Assembly: GCF_033439725.1 (NCBI RefSeq)
Contig: NW_026944383.1
Location: forward strand, 7,254,001 to 7,318,000
Direction of reading: 5' to 3'
DNA from: Neurospora tetraspora
Taxonomy: Eukaryota > Ascomycota > Sordariomycetes > Sordariales > Sordariaceae
Length of the DNA stretch: 64,000 nucleotides
Shown here: positions 48,227 to 58,707 of the stretch, one piece after another
How positions within the stretch are numbered: position 1 is the first letter of the stretch
Layout of the letters: every line of letters begins with the position of its first letter
The notes under the pieces: model-generated
Seen by the model: only the letters and a program-made list of their open reading frames with translations
Databases searched by the model: none
What the model was told of the DNA's origin: nothing
Program-made: the position numbers and the translations under genes

Positions 48227-49723
48227 ATGGCCGCCCGCGAAGGAGAGGAGAACGTTGGCACGTTGTAAGTTTGTCCATCATTGATCGCGTAAAGACGTGA
48301 TATCCTTGGGCGCATTCTGACTGATGGTTTCGCTTCATAGCTTTGGTGATATCCACTACTTCTACGGTCCTCCGACGAATAACCCACCTCATCACAGGTT
48401 TGACAAGGGCTCATATGTCTACCTATTCGAAGATGCCAACTATGGACGCGCACGGCTGGAGGTTGCGAACCAGCCTGGGAGGGAGGACCAAGATGCTTTC
48501 GACGGCTGTAAGCATCAAGTTTTCGGAATTAGAGATCGGGGCAGTGAGAAGGCTAACATCATGTGTCGCCAGACCTCGACAGAACCCATCTCGAGTACGA
48601 TTACAACCACACCTGCCTTGTGACTTTGACGGTTGGCGAGGTCGATGGTCACGAAGAGTGGCATCTGCCAACATACGACCCTCATAACCAGGCCAAGTAC
48701 CACTACAAGCTTCACTCGCTCGACATCTACTTCCACAACCAACAAGATGCCCTGCAGTTTGTCAATGGCATCCGGCGTGTGCTCCCTCCTCACCAGTGCG
48801 ATGTTCACAACGAGCCAGGACCACCTCCTCGACACGACACCGAGGTCAGCGCGGTAGTCCAGCAACTCGAAAGGGCGGCAATCGGTGACCACGGTACACC
48901 CCCGACTACTCTATCACAGCCTCCGCAAGTTGGCGGAATACCGTCTTTTTCTCCGCCGCCCATGTCCGCAGTATCTGCTTCCTACAATCATTCGACACCA
49001 TCGCCTCAAGCATTCGTTCCCATGGCCTATAACCCGGCCGCGCCACCTGCTGCCGAACCAGTACGATATCGCGAGAAGACGCCTCCCCCAGAGGATGCCG
49101 CGGTGAACCCTCTGCACCAGACTCTGGCTTACGATGCGACCACGCCCTTCTCACCAGGCCTGCCTCCTCCCAGCGGTCGCGGACCCTTGAGCCCGGGCAT
49201 TCCTCCGCCAAACCTCCAGCACCCACCCGGAGCTCCGACTTTTGCCGCCCCTCCACAACACAGCGTAACCTCACCCGGCTTCGCGCCCCAGGGATTCGGC
49301 GCGCTTGGAGGCGGCTACCCGACAGGTCTCAGCCAACCGCCCGTACACCCCGGCGTACAAAGATCTATCACCATGCCCGCTGGGCTCCCCAGTCCCGGTC
49401 TTGCCAGCCCTGGGTTTGCTAGCCCGTATGGTCAAGGATACCCAGCCCAACCTGCTTCGGTCGCTGCGGTAGGCGGCTACGGAGCTGTTCCCCCTACCCC
49501 CACGCCACCTGGTGCTGGATACGGGGCTGCGCCGTCGCCGATACCGCCGTCGATGCAGCAAGGGGCAGGCTATGGGCAGAATGTCGCTGGACAGTCGGAG
49601 TATTCGGTCCACCATCAGTTGTATGTGCCGGAGCAGAAGAAGGGTAGGCTGGAAGAGGGTGCGGGCAAGTTGGAGAGGGGTGTGACGGGGATGTTGAAGA
49701 AGTTTGAGAAGAAGTTTGGTTGA
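48227..49723 (+). CDS. Conserved Pro-rich protein with globular N-terminus and basic C-terminal helix
   Basis: Exons 48227-48264, 48341-48507 and 48573-49723 join to 451 residues. The N-terminal 150 residues are globular (FFGDIHYFYGPPTNNPPHHR, then a beta-rich stretch and an amphipathic helix DALQFVNGIRRVLP), which gives the impression of a PH-like fold; this is inference only. The middle is a long disordered Pro/Gly/Ala/Ser-rich region with many SPG repeats. The C-terminus LYVPEQKKGRLEEGAGKLERGVTGMLKKFEKKFG is a basic amphipathic helix that could bind membrane or a partner. I do not recognise a named family. No signal peptide. An intron branch site GCTAAC precedes the exon 3 acceptor. Confidence 0.78.
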
Positions 49724-50172
49724 GAGGGGGGCGTTATTGGATGAGGCGTGTTTGGGGACTTTATTAGCGGTTAGGTGTTTTTGGTATACCAATTGAGAAC
49801 AATTTCTACATCTCATCAGTGCGAAACGTCACATACTCAGATAATTGTCAATGTGATCGGATGAAAGAGTATTGACAGTGGCATCAAGCGATCCCTTGAT
49901 CTCCAACATGAAAGGGTTAGGGTTAAGTGTGACTACAGACCCACCATTACAAATGCGTTTTGACTTTTTTTCTTTCATTCACATGGAACGAAAGCGCCGC
50001 ATGCCTCTTCATTCATAACGCCGTCATATCACTTACGAAACAAATTAGCGCTCAGCTTCATCCCTCCCAAAATCTCGGCTTTTCTTCAGCCAACCCAGCC
50101 AACAGTGGGTTAAAAAAAAATATGCTCATGCGCCAAATCTCCTCCAAAGAATTCCCCGACCTATTCACCACC
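49724..50172. promoter_or_regulatory. Intergenic region before YAE1 with a telobox
   Basis: 449 bp. It contains a GGGTTAGGGTTAA motif at 49914-49926. An upstream in-frame ATG at 50122 could extend YAE1 by 17 residues. Confidence 0.5.
49914..49926. promoter_or_regulatory. Telomere-like motif (telobox) upstream of YAE1
   Basis: GGGTTAGGGTTAA, two TTAGGG-type units, about 250 bp upstream of the YAE1 start. In fungi such sites can bind Tbf1-type factors and occur before genes for ribosomes and translation, which suits YAE1. The functional link is inferred. Confidence 0.45.
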
Positions 50173-51228
50173 ATGTCCTCATCCGGTGGCGCTGTCACCA
50201 ACGGCGCCGGCGTCGCTCCCACCGCGCCCGCAGTCGAATACCACAACCCAACGGACGACACCACTCTTTCCAACGAGGATAACAATAACACAGCACTAGA
50301 CGACGTCTGGGGCGACGATGGCGACGACGATCATAATGACGTCTGGGGCGACGACTCACACTCACACTCCCACTCCCACTCTCATGAATACCACCATCAT
50401 CATCACCACCACGATTCAACAACAAGAAGCAGAGGCCACGGACACGGGCATCCTTCAGATATCCCCCGCCTCCAACAGGAACACACAACAGCCGGCTACC
50501 GCGACGGCATCACCGTCGCCAAAGCTGAGCACGTGCAAGCTGGGTTTGACGAAGGGTTCGGGCTGGGAGCGACGATCGGCGCTGTGGCGGGGCAGTTGTT
50601 GGGGGTTTTGGAGGGGTTGAGTTTTTCTCTTGGTGGCTCTTCTTCGTCGGCGAAGGGGCGGCGACCGCAGCAGGATAATGAAGAAGAGGAGGAGGAGGAG
50701 GATATCAGGGAGAAGGTCAAAAAGTTGTTGGCGGAAGCAGAAAAGGATCTCAGCGTGCAAAGTATCTACGGGAAGGAGTACTGGGATGAGGATGGGACTT
50801 GGAGGTATGAGGTGCCGGGGGAGTCTAAGGCGCAGCATGAGCGGTATCAACATCCTGAGCGAGAGCAACAGCAGCAAGACCAACAGCGACAGCGGGATCA
50901 AGAGGACATGACAGAGAAAGAGGGCCAAGAAGAGGAAGAAAAAGAAGAAAAAGAAGAAGAAGAAGAAGAAGAAGAAGAAGAAGAAGAAGCAGAAATCCTC
51001 TTCCCCGACGTTGCGCTAGCGCATCCGCTTATCAAGAAGTGGGATCAGATCATCCGCACCGAGCTGGCGGAGAGGTTTGGGTTGGTTTGGGATGTTGCGG
51101 TGTTGTTGCCGAGGAGCGAGGAGGATGAACATGAGGAGGGTCATGAGCATGGTCATGTGGTGAAGGGTTCGGAAGAGCAGAAGGATGCGAAGCCGGTGAG
51201 GGCGACGAGTCAGGCGTTGGCTTGGTGA
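50173..51228 (+). CDS. YAE1: YAE1, deca-GX3 adaptor for Rli1/ABCE1 iron-sulfur maturation
   Basis: Single exon, 351 residues from the ATG at 50173 (context CACCATGTC); the ATG at 50122 is a possible alternative. Yae1 with Lto1 brings the Fe-S cluster machinery to the ribosome-recycling ATPase Rli1. Family features in order are an acidic DDVW motif (here twice, DDVWGDD and NDVWGDD), the deca-GX3 helix [42 protein letters not shown] (shown here only as the run of Gly every four residues), and the C-terminal [12 protein letters not shown]. The protein is more than twice the yeast length (141) because of a His/Ser-rich run, a Gln/Arg-rich stretch and a long Glu run. Confidence 0.88.
   Translation: MSSSGGAVTNGAGVAPTAPAVEYHNPTDDTTLSNEDNNNTALDDVWGDDGDDDHNDVWGDDSHSHSHSHSHEYHHHHHHHDSTTRSRGHGHGHPSDIPRLQQEHTTAGYRDGITVAKAEHVQAGFDEGFGLGATIGAVAGQLLGVLEGLSFSLGGSSSSAKGRRPQQDNEEEEEEEDIREKVKKLLAEAEKDLSVQSIYGKEYWDEDGTWRYEVPGESKAQHERYQHPEREQQQQDQQRQRDQEDMTEKEGQEEEEKEEKEEEEEEEEEEEEAEILFPDVALAHPLIKKWDQIIRTELAERFGLVWDVAVLLPRSEEDEHEEGHEHGHVVKGSEEQKDAKPVRATSQALAW
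50927..50993. repeat. GAA/GAG repeat coding a Glu run in YAE1
   Basis: A purine-only triplet tract that encodes mostly glutamate, with about ten pure GAA units in the right half. It is in frame and does not disrupt the gene. Confidence 0.9.
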
Positions 51229-51262
51229 AGGCTGGAAGATATGAGCAGGATCATTAATTCGT

Positions 51263-51299
51263 ACTAGTCAGACGGTCGGTGTTGTAGACCTGACGAGTA
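51263..51299. repeat. 37-bp dispersed repeat unit, copy 1
   Basis: Starts ACTAGTCAGACGGTCGGT and ends AGACCTGACGAGTA. It matches 51498-51534 with two mismatches in the same orientation. Confidence 0.9.
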
Positions 51300-51459
51300 A
51301 TGATTGAGGGACGTCTTGATATTATGGAGGTGAGGAGGACCGAAGAGAGGATACGTGAACTTCAAATAAAAGATCTCTTTACCCGGGTGGTCTTCACTGC
51401 GGTTGCGACATGCCTTCGTTCTTGTTTTGGCTATCATGCCGAGAAGGACCAGTGACGGA

Positions 51460-51534
51460 TACTCGTCAGGTCTTAACTAGTCAGAGGTCGGTTTTAAACT
51501 AGTCAGACGGTCGGTTTTGAAGACCTGACGAGTA
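51460..51534. repeat. 75-bp palindromic repeat (hairpin) containing copy 2
   Basis: The ends are perfect 15-bp inverted repeats, TACTCGTCAGGTCTT (51460-51474) and AAGACCTGACGAGTA (51520-51534). Inside lie two direct copies of an ACTAGTCAG...GGTCGGTTTT unit. The right half, 51498-51534, is the second copy of the 37-bp unit at 51263. As RNA it would fold into a stem-loop. Confidence 0.9.
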
Positions 51535-52085
51535 GTGTACAATGTCCCCTGACCCTGGAGAACAGATGCTAGAAAAGTATCTCTTCCACGCAATGCGAGA
51601 ATCCCCGAGTTTGATGCTATGTATTCCCAAAGTGAAACTCTTGAGGTTTGTCGATGGTAACAAAGCATTACCAATGATACGAGGCTGGGGTTCACTTTGA
51701 CCCCACATTCCCATGAGTCGCTGACTGTGAGCTGAACAATTGAGTCCGAGTCAGGTATCCCGGCCGTTGTCATCCGTTATTCAGCAAAGCCCCAGTCCGA
51801 TGAGCTAAGCAACCAATCACAACATTGTACGGGGATCAATAACACCATATCCAGCCAGTAAGCTTGTAGCTCCGGGATTCAATGTTGCAAATAGTAAATG
51901 ATCCGAGTTTGAGACCCCTCCCGATCTGCTCTTCAGCGGACGCTGTTACCCTTTGTTGTCGATTTGGAGTTGATTACGGTAATCATGACGAATCCGGGTC
52001 ACTCTTGTTATCGATGCTGATGAACTGCAGGTATATCCCTGTGGTGCCGAGACGTCCCTGATTCCGTCCCTTTTGGAGTTCATCG

Positions 52086-52093
52086 TATATAAG
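52086..52093 (+). promoter_or_regulatory. TATA box of the quinone reductase gene
   Basis: TATATAAG, 127 bp upstream of the ATG at 52220, a suitable distance for a fungal TATA box with a leader of about 90 bases. Confidence 0.5.
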
Positions 52094-52219
52094 GAGGACT
52101 GTGCCACATCCTCTGTGAGCTCGAATTGAATCCATTCCAATTTATCCTGCAAGACTCTCTGCTGTTTTCTTTACTTACCTTACACTTATACACCACTCTA
52201 CTCTTAATACCTAGTCAAG

Positions 52220-53164
52220 ATGGCGCCCAGAATCGCAATTGTTTACGTAGGTACCTGTTGTTCTTGATCAGTTGGTCAAATGGCTAATCAACCATACCTA
52301 GTACTCGATGTACGGCCACATCGGGCAGCTTGCTCAAGCTGCTAAGGCTGGCATTGAGAAGGCCGGTGGCACTGCCGACCTCTACCAGGTCCCCGAGACC
52401 CTCTCCGACGATGTCCTCGCCAAGATGCACGCCCCTCTCAAGCCCACCGACGTCCCCGTCATCGAGGACCCCGCGATCCTCAAGGAGTACGATGGCTTCC
52501 TCTTCGGCATCCCTACCAGATACGGCAACTTCCCCGCGCAGTGGAAGACCTTCTGGGACAAGACCGGCCAGCTCTGGGCGACCGGCGGTCTTTACGGCAA
52601 GGCGGCCGGTCTCTTCATCTCGACCGCTGGTCTGGGCGGTGGCCAGGAGTCGACGGCCATCGCGGCCATGAGCACGCTTGCCCACCACGGCATCATCTAC
52701 GTGCCTCTCGGCTATGCCAAGGTGTTCGGCGAGTTGTCCGACCTCTCGCAGGTTCACGGCGGCAGCCCCTGGGGTGCTGGTACCGTTACTGGCGGTGATG
52801 GCAGCAGGCTGCCGAGCGAGCTCGAGTTGAAGGTGGCGGGCATCCAGGGCGAGGAGTTCTACAACACCTTGTCCAAGCTTACCGGTGCGTGAGAGTGCAA
52901 GCGGTATGCATCCTTTGCTTGTGATGAGCGCGGAATTGATGTTTTCGCGAATGGTCGCTAATGGTGCTTCTCCTGACAGGCTCGAAGAGTGGTAATGGCG
53001 CAAAAGCAACAGCTGCTGTCATTGAGGCACAGCCGGTAGCTTCTCAACCAAAGCCAGTGTCGCAACAGAAGAAGGAACCCGTGAAGAAGGAAGAACCGGT
53101 CCCTCAGCTGAAGGAAAGCAAAGAAGGTCCTTGTGGATTGCCTTCCAAATGCGACGTCATGTGA
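52220..53164 (+). CDS. WrbA-type NAD(P)H:quinone oxidoreductase (flavodoxin-like, Ycp4/Pst2 family) with CAAX terminus
   Basis: Exons 52220-52246, 52302-52884 and 52980-53164 join to 264 residues. The flavodoxin-like FMN domain is clear: [19 protein letters not shown] (phosphate loop with the STYGH-like motif), [39 protein letters not shown] and [11 protein letters not shown]. These enzymes reduce quinones by two electrons and are induced by oxidative stress; Alternaria allergen Alt a 7 belongs here. The third exon adds a Lys/Pro/Glu-rich linker and ends SKCDVM, a CAAX box for farnesylation, with a second Cys upstream (GPCGLPSKC) that could be palmitoylated, suggesting membrane attachment as known for yeast Ycp4-type paralogues. 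If intron 2 is kept, translation stops at 52892 after TGA, giving a short soluble form. Confidence 0.93.
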
Positions 53165-54371
53165 ACTCGTGAAGGCGATTTTGTCAGTTTAGCATGCAAT
53201 TGATACCAATTCAAAACAGTTAATATCCAATCTGCCCAGCTCCTTTTTCTGTGAAAGGCTGAGGACACAGCTGCTTGGAGTGGTGAGGGTGAGCTCGAGA
53301 AAGAGAAGCTGGTGCTGAAACCCCGAGATTGCACCGCGAACAGCAGAGAGAAAGACCCCGCCCCCATATTGTGCCCGCCCCTGCAAGTGGAGGAGGGGCG
53401 GGTGTGCCTGACATCTGGTGGAGCCGCCGGCAGTTGACGACCCCACCCATTCCACGACTTGCACTCGTGCACGGACAATTTGCACTCGTGCACGGACAAT
53501 TTGCACTCGTGCACAGACCACCCCAGGTCGCTCGGGAAGGGTATTTAATGTCAACCACCGCTCCCACTTTTGCTCTTGTTTTCTTCTTTTTTTCTTCAGC
53601 TCTCTTTGCCTTTTGGCTTAGATCAAGTGTAGTATCTGTTCTTTTCAGTTTAATCTCTGAAAGTGCTCTACGGAGTACAATCGTGATTATTCTAATTTTT
53701 GCAACTCGGTCGGTTTCCCTCTGTGCTTGCACATGGTTACCTTCCACTGTGTCCCTGGTATTACACTGCCTCCAGGCGACGCGAACCACTACATCTTGCT
53801 TGTGCTCACCCTCTTTCATTGCAATCCTGGGCTTGAAGCTCGGGATGTAAAGAAGCAGGATACACAACATCTTGAAATGCCAGACATAACTGGATTCGAG
53901 ACTTCGCGTCTCGATCCGGTTGGTTCTCCGGACCGATATCCGGTCGATGATCTGACACCATTCACCATCCCCGAACGACGGTTCAACTTTTACGGCTCGC
54001 TTCTGGATGACGCATCCCGACTCTTGTACGCGTTCACCACCTTCCACATCTGAGATCGTGCCTACATACCTTTTTGAGTCACTGGCCCATCACGGATAGT
54101 GAGGACGTCTGTTCCTTGGTTTGTAGAGACCTTCAGGTTCTCATTATCCCCAGCTAAGTCCGAATCTGGCTCGCCGATAAACTTCACACTCGACGTCCTC
54201 TGGTTTCCACGAACCAACAGGCCACGACAGATATGCAGCTACGTAACAGATGCTACCCTAATATCTGCGGCGCATCCATATAAACATCGCCATGTTTCTT
54301 ATCCATCGACTTTACTCTTCTATGCTGTTAGCCACTGTTCAGCCTTCACTCCATCTTCTACGTCAACAGAG
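53165..54371. other. Intergenic region before the amidase gene
   Basis: About 1.2 kb. It contains a 21-bp tandem repeat at 53459-53519. A 275-codon minus-strand frame and a 173-codon plus-strand frame overlap it and each other and show no domain features. The right part should be the amidase promoter. Confidence 0.45.
53459..53519. repeat. 21-bp tandem repeat, about 2.9 copies
   Basis: The unit TTGCACTCGTGCACGGACAAT is at 53459-53479, repeated exactly at 53480-53500, then partly with one change at 53501-53519. Each unit contains the palindrome GTGCAC. Confidence 0.95.
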
Positions 54372-56093
54372 ATGAGATTCCTACAGTCTCTTTGTCTCCT
54401 TCCTCTAGCCACGGCCTTCGGGTCATCATGGTACCACAATGCCTTCTCCTGGCAAAAGCCACTCCTGGGCTCAACAGTCAACGGTGTACATTTTCCATCG
54501 CTATTGGATGCCGATCTCGAGGATCTCGCTGCCGGGCTTGAGAAAGGCTTGTTCACCAGCGTTGATCTCGTCAATGCCTATACTCGACGTATTCTGGAGG
54601 TCAACTCAACCCTCAAGGCGGTCACCCAGCTCAACCCTGATGCCCTCACAATAGCGTCGGAGCTGGACATTGCTCGAACAAATGGCACAATTAGAGGCCC
54701 GTTGCATGGCATCCCGATCCTGCTCAAAGACAACATTGCCACGGCAGACAAGATGGACAATACAGCCGGCTCATATGCTTTGGTCGGAGCCAAAGTGCCC
54801 GAGGACAGCACGGTGGCCGCCAAGTTGAGGAAAGCCGGTGCCATTATCCTAGGGAAAACAAACCTGTCTGAATGGGCCAACTTTCGCAGCAAAAATTACA
54901 CTTCGGGCTGGTCCACCACCGGAGGCCAGACTGAGGGAGCATACTATCCCCAGCAGGACCCGTCCGGGTCTTCGTCCGGCAGCGGCGTAGCCAGCGCTCT
55001 CGGTCTAGCCCTAGCTTCTCTCGGAACCGAGACACACGGATCCATTCTCGCGCCATCGGACGCCAACAACCTCGTAGGCATCAAGCCCTCCGTCGGCCTA
55101 ACCTCTCGCTACCTCGTCGTCCCCATCTCCGAGCACCAAGACACCGTCGGCCCCATGGCCCGAACCGTCAAAGACGCAGCTTACGTCCTCTCCGCCATCG
55201 TCGGCTCCGACCCCAACGACAACTACACCTCCGCCATCCCCTTCTCCTCAGACAAAACCCCCGACTACGTCGGCGCCTGCGACTACTTCGCCCTGCGCGG
55301 CGCTCGCATCGGCGTTCCGCGCAACTTGATCGAAATCGACGGCGACGACGACCCCTCCACCAGCCCCTACGCCCCCCTCCTCCCGGCCTTCGAAACCGCC
55401 CTCTCCATCCTCCGCTCCGCAGGCGCCACCATCATCGACGACCTCTTCCTGCCCGGCTTTGACACCATCAAAAAGGAAAACTTCGAGTTCACCGTCGTGG
55501 ACACCGACTTCCCCCGCAACCTGGCGACTTACTTTGCCCAGCTGATCGTCAACCCGCACAACCTCACCTCCTTGAAAGATCTCGAGCGCTTCACCCATTC
55601 TTTCCCTGAAGAAGACTGGCCGGAACATGACACGCTCACTTGGGACCGCTCGTTTAATGTCTCTGCTACTACCACTCCCGCTCAAGCGTGGGGAAACTAT
55701 ACCGCTTTGCAGCACTACGCCGGCGAGCTCGGTCTCTTTGGGGCTTTGAAGAACCATAGTCTTGATGCGATGGTGTTACCTACCATGTTTGCCATGGGCC
55801 TGCCGGCGGAGCTGGGGAGTCCCGTGATCTCGGTGCCTATGGGGAAGTACCCCGAAGATGCGAAGAAGTTGAAGAACGGGTATGGAAACCAGTGGCTGGT
55901 GGCGCCGGGGGTACCGTTTGGATTGGCGTTCATGGGCGAGAGGTTCAGCGAGGAGAAGTTAATTGGGTTGGCGTATGCGTTTGAGCAGAGGACGAAGGTT
56001 AGGGGACAGGTCAGGCCGTATTTGGTGCCGAGGACGGAGGTGGGGGATGTTGTTGTCGGGGTTGGGATGGACGTGGGGAAGGGGGATTTATAG
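54372..56093 (+). CDS. Secreted amidase-signature hydrolase
   Basis: Single exon, 573 residues from the ATG at 54372. I chose this ATG because it opens a signal peptide (MRFLQSLCLLPLATAFG); the longer frame upstream has no such feature. The amidase signature is present: catalytic Lys119 in PILLKDNIAT, the Gly/Ser-rich loop PSGSSSGSGVA carrying the cis-Ser (about residues 201-202), and nucleophile Ser224 in GTETHGSILAPS. Many N-x-S/T sites (for example NST, NGT, NYT, NLT, NVS, NHS) fit a secreted glycoprotein. The substrate is unknown; family members hydrolyse amides, and some secreted fungal ones act on aliphatic or aromatic amides. Codons in the middle are strongly C-ending, while the last 100 are GT-richer, but the frame is continuous. 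Confidence 0.92.
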   Translation: MRFLQSLCLLPLATAFGSSWYHNAFSWQKPLLGSTVNGVHFPSLLDADLEDLAAGLEKGLFTSVDLVNAYTRRILEVNSTLKAVTQLNPDALTIASELDIARTNGTIRGPLHGIPILLKDNIATADKMDNTAGSYALVGAKVPEDSTVAAKLRKAGAIILGKTNLSEWANFRSKNYTSGWSTTGGQTEGAYYPQQDPSGSSSGSGVASALGLALASLGTETHGSILAPSDANNLVGIKPSVGLTSRYLVVPISEHQDTVGPMARTVKDAAYVLSAIVGSDPNDNYTSAIPFSSDKTPDYVGACDYFALRGARIGVPRNLIEIDGDDDPSTSPYAPLLPAFETALSILRSAGATIIDDLFLPGFDTIKKENFEFTVVDTDFPRNLATYFAQLIVNPHNLTSLKDLERFTHSFPEEDWPEHDTLTWDRSFNVSATTTPAQAWGNYTALQHYAGELGLFGALKNHSLDAMVLPTMFAMGLPAELGSPVISVPMGKYPEDAKKLKNGYGNQWLVAPGVPFGLAFMGERFSEEKLIGLAYAFEQRTKVRGQVRPYLVPRTEVGDVVVGVGMDVGKGDL

Positions 56094-56676
56094 GCAGGTG
56101 GTTAAGTACACATTATTGTCTTTGCATACGAGAGTGGTTTCGAGCGTAGTAAATAGGAAGAGTCATAGTGTATGGACATAAATTACTCTACTACTGTCCA
56201 AGCGGTCAGTTTTTGTCCGAGACGTTAAAACAAGGTCTCATCCGAAGAACTCTCCCCAATTGCACGTGGAAGCAAAGAAGAAATGTTTCCCACTGTAGCG
56301 GACCTGATTTACCAACGTGTACACACACAACCAACCAACAACACCCAACTTCGGAAAACGTCAAACGCCATGGTCTCATTCATTCCCCTCATCAAAATCA
56401 TCCCTTGCGTTATCTCACTCAACTCCGGTTTCCATTCCATGCCCGTCAGCCGGTCGGTTGGTCATTGACAACATTCATTGGTATATACATAGACATAATG
56501 ATACCCAAAAAGTAGTACTCCTTTCAAGTTTTCCAAACGCTCCTCCGGTTGCCCCCATCCATCTCTTCTCTCATCCCATAGTCATTTCTCCAGTATATAT
56601 ACGAATCGAGTCGTGGGTATACATCACTCATCATAATTCCTTGTCAGCCCCCTCCCTCAATGTCCAATACCTGATC
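56094..56676. other. Intergenic region between convergent genes
   Basis: About 580 bp of 3' flanks between the amidase and the membrane-protein gene. Nothing coding is supported. Confidence 0.5.
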
Positions 56677-58707
56677 TCATGGATCCACGCCCGTTGTCAT
56701 CCTAGCCGAACTCCCATTCATCCCTTCCCCTACAGGAGGACTTTGACTCTCCTTATCTCTCGCCGCTGTCGTACTCCTAGTGCTCTCCGCGCGACTGATA
56801 TCCGCAGTAACAGTGCCGCTTCCACTTCCCTTTTCTTTCTCCACCTGTTCATCTATTTGGACGATTCTCTCTGGCTCTTTGCCCTTGGTCGTTACCAGTG
56901 TTTCCTCGCCCGAGTCACTCTCCGTTGATGTCCGGATGCTTTCTGACACCGAGGTCCGAGCTGTGCTACTCTCTGCTTGGGGGGTTCTTTCGGTCGTGGT
57001 ATTCGATGGTGCAGATGTCGATTCCGCTGTGGTGGCCGCATTATTGTTGCTGCTCTCTATCCTGCTCTCCTCTTCGGGTTCGACAACGATGAGCGGCACT
57101 GAGTCGAGACGAAGACTTGGCAACCTGGTCGGTAGGTTCCCGGCTCCGACACCCGCTCCACCTGAGATGCTCCTCTGGTGAGCAAGCGTCCGGCCTCCAT
57201 CCGTGCGCGTAGGGGACGACAACATCGAAGAAGTCTCTTCGGCTAATGGGGCAAGCGCTGGTGACGGACCGGGGTATTCCGGAGGTGGCTCGTTGTACGG
57301 CAGTGGCGTCAGACTTGTGGGACTGTTCCTACCAGATACAGCGGCAGAGGCAACCGGAGATCGGAAGGGAGTCAAGTCGTCCAAGCGAACGTCTTCGTAC
57401 CCTGGTGGGGGTGGCATGTTGACAGCGCCCAGGTCAGCATCGTCGGCATCGATCATCTCGGGGCTGGATCCAGCGCGCGGGGTATTGGCAGCCGAGTTTG
57501 CCCTGGACCTCGATATCGATCTTCCGCGCTCGTGGCTGTTGCGAGTAACAATGCTGAACGTGCTGCTACCGCCCGCTCCAGTCAAGGGTGTTGCTATAGC
57601 CGGCGAATCGAGGAATTGATCACCCAACCTGGATGTGTCGACACTGAGTGAGCTCGAACCTCTCCGATGGTGGGCAGCTGAAGTACTACTTGTAGGCCTT
57701 CCCCCCTGCTGCGACACCGACATGCTTGCCGCGTCGCTTAGCAAACCGACCCTCTCGCTTTCCGTGCTGTTAGCCCGGATGCGCGTGCCGTCCGCCCTGG
57801 CGACACCCAAGTCCGCATACTGTACGCTGCTCGTCGCGCGCGATCGCAACTCCCTGATGCGATTGTGTTCCTCACGAAGCACCTCCAGCTCCTCGGTATT
57901 CCGCGTCGTCTGGACCCGCGCCTGTTCTCTAATCTGGCGCAAAGCTGCAGTGTTATGGGTTTGCCGGGCCTCTTGCCTAAGTCGTCGCCGCTCCTCCCGC
58001 TCCTGGTTTGCGCGTCGCCTCGCCACACGAATTTGGTACAACGCCTCCATTTCCTCGTCGCGCAGGTGCTCCTCGTCCTCGGCAGTCGGCATCTCCACCA
58101 CGACATCGATACCAGCGCGCTCGCCCTCTCTGCCTAGTACTCGCTCGTTCTCGGCAGGGGCTGGTCGGTAGGCCGGGAGTGTCATGATGCTGCGGATCGA
58201 CTGGTTACGGTTCACCTCAGCTGTCGTTCCTCCTGCCGCTCCTGTCCCGCCGGCTGCGGCGGTCCGAGCGTTCACCGCATTGAGTGCCTCCTCCATGTCG
58301 TCCTGGTTTGCCCGGTTGTGGCTGTTATACTCTTCGTCGATGCCGGCCTGGGCATAGGCATGTTTGACGGCCGGGACCTTCCAACTGGTCCATAATCGCT
58401 TGAAGAAGGGCGTGGGTATGTATTTTGGATTGGGATGCCTGGCGCGGATGGCGCGTAACGTGAGGGTGATGGATAATATTAGAACGATTACGGCGACGAC
58501 GAGAGCGACAATCTGCGGCGGAAGTAAGTGTTAAGAGAGCACTGTATAGTCTGGAGGAGGATAGCCTACAATGCTAGTTTTCGTGGGCTTCTGGGAGGAG
58601 GGACCATTGTCGTCGCGTGGCCATAACCTGGTTGCCATTGCAACGGCATTGGGCTCCTGTGACGGGTGAGAAGGCCGGATTGGTATCCGTAAGTGTGGTA
58701 CAGGCAT
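56677..58707 (-). CDS. Hypothetical single-transmembrane protein with long Arg/Glu helix and Ser/Thr-rich tail
   Basis: Exon 1 is 58570-58707 (46 codons) and exon 2 is 56677-58512, giving 657 residues. One membrane segment follows the intron junction (IVALVVAVIVLILSITLTLR, about residues 47-66), after a short polar N-terminus, so topology is probably N-out/C-in type III or a tail inside the cytosol. A positively charged stretch HPNPKYIPTPFFKRLW follows. Residues about 190-260 form a highly charged helix (EEMEALYQIRVARRR, EREERRRLRQEARQ), likely a coiled coil. The remainder is disordered, Ser/Thr/Pro-rich with a PPPPGYED and PPPEYPGP motif (potential PY-type ubiquitin-ligase sites). I do not recognise a named family. 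Confidence 0.78.

Larger units (their letters stand above)
51229..52219. other. Intergenic region with short palindromic repeats
   Basis: About 990 bp between YAE1 and the quinone reductase gene. The left third contains repeats of a 37-bp unit, including a 75-bp inverted-repeat structure, listed separately. The right part is the promoter of the reductase gene. Nothing coding is supported. Confidence 0.5.

Noticed and set aside
53220-54047. 275-codon minus-strand frame
   Set aside because: Contains the 21-bp tandem repeat translated as a Cys/Ser repeat and overlaps a comparable frame on the other strand; no features.
54099-54371. Upstream extension of the amidase frame
   Set aside because: The ATG at 54372 starts a signal peptide; the extension lacks any targeting or conserved sequence.
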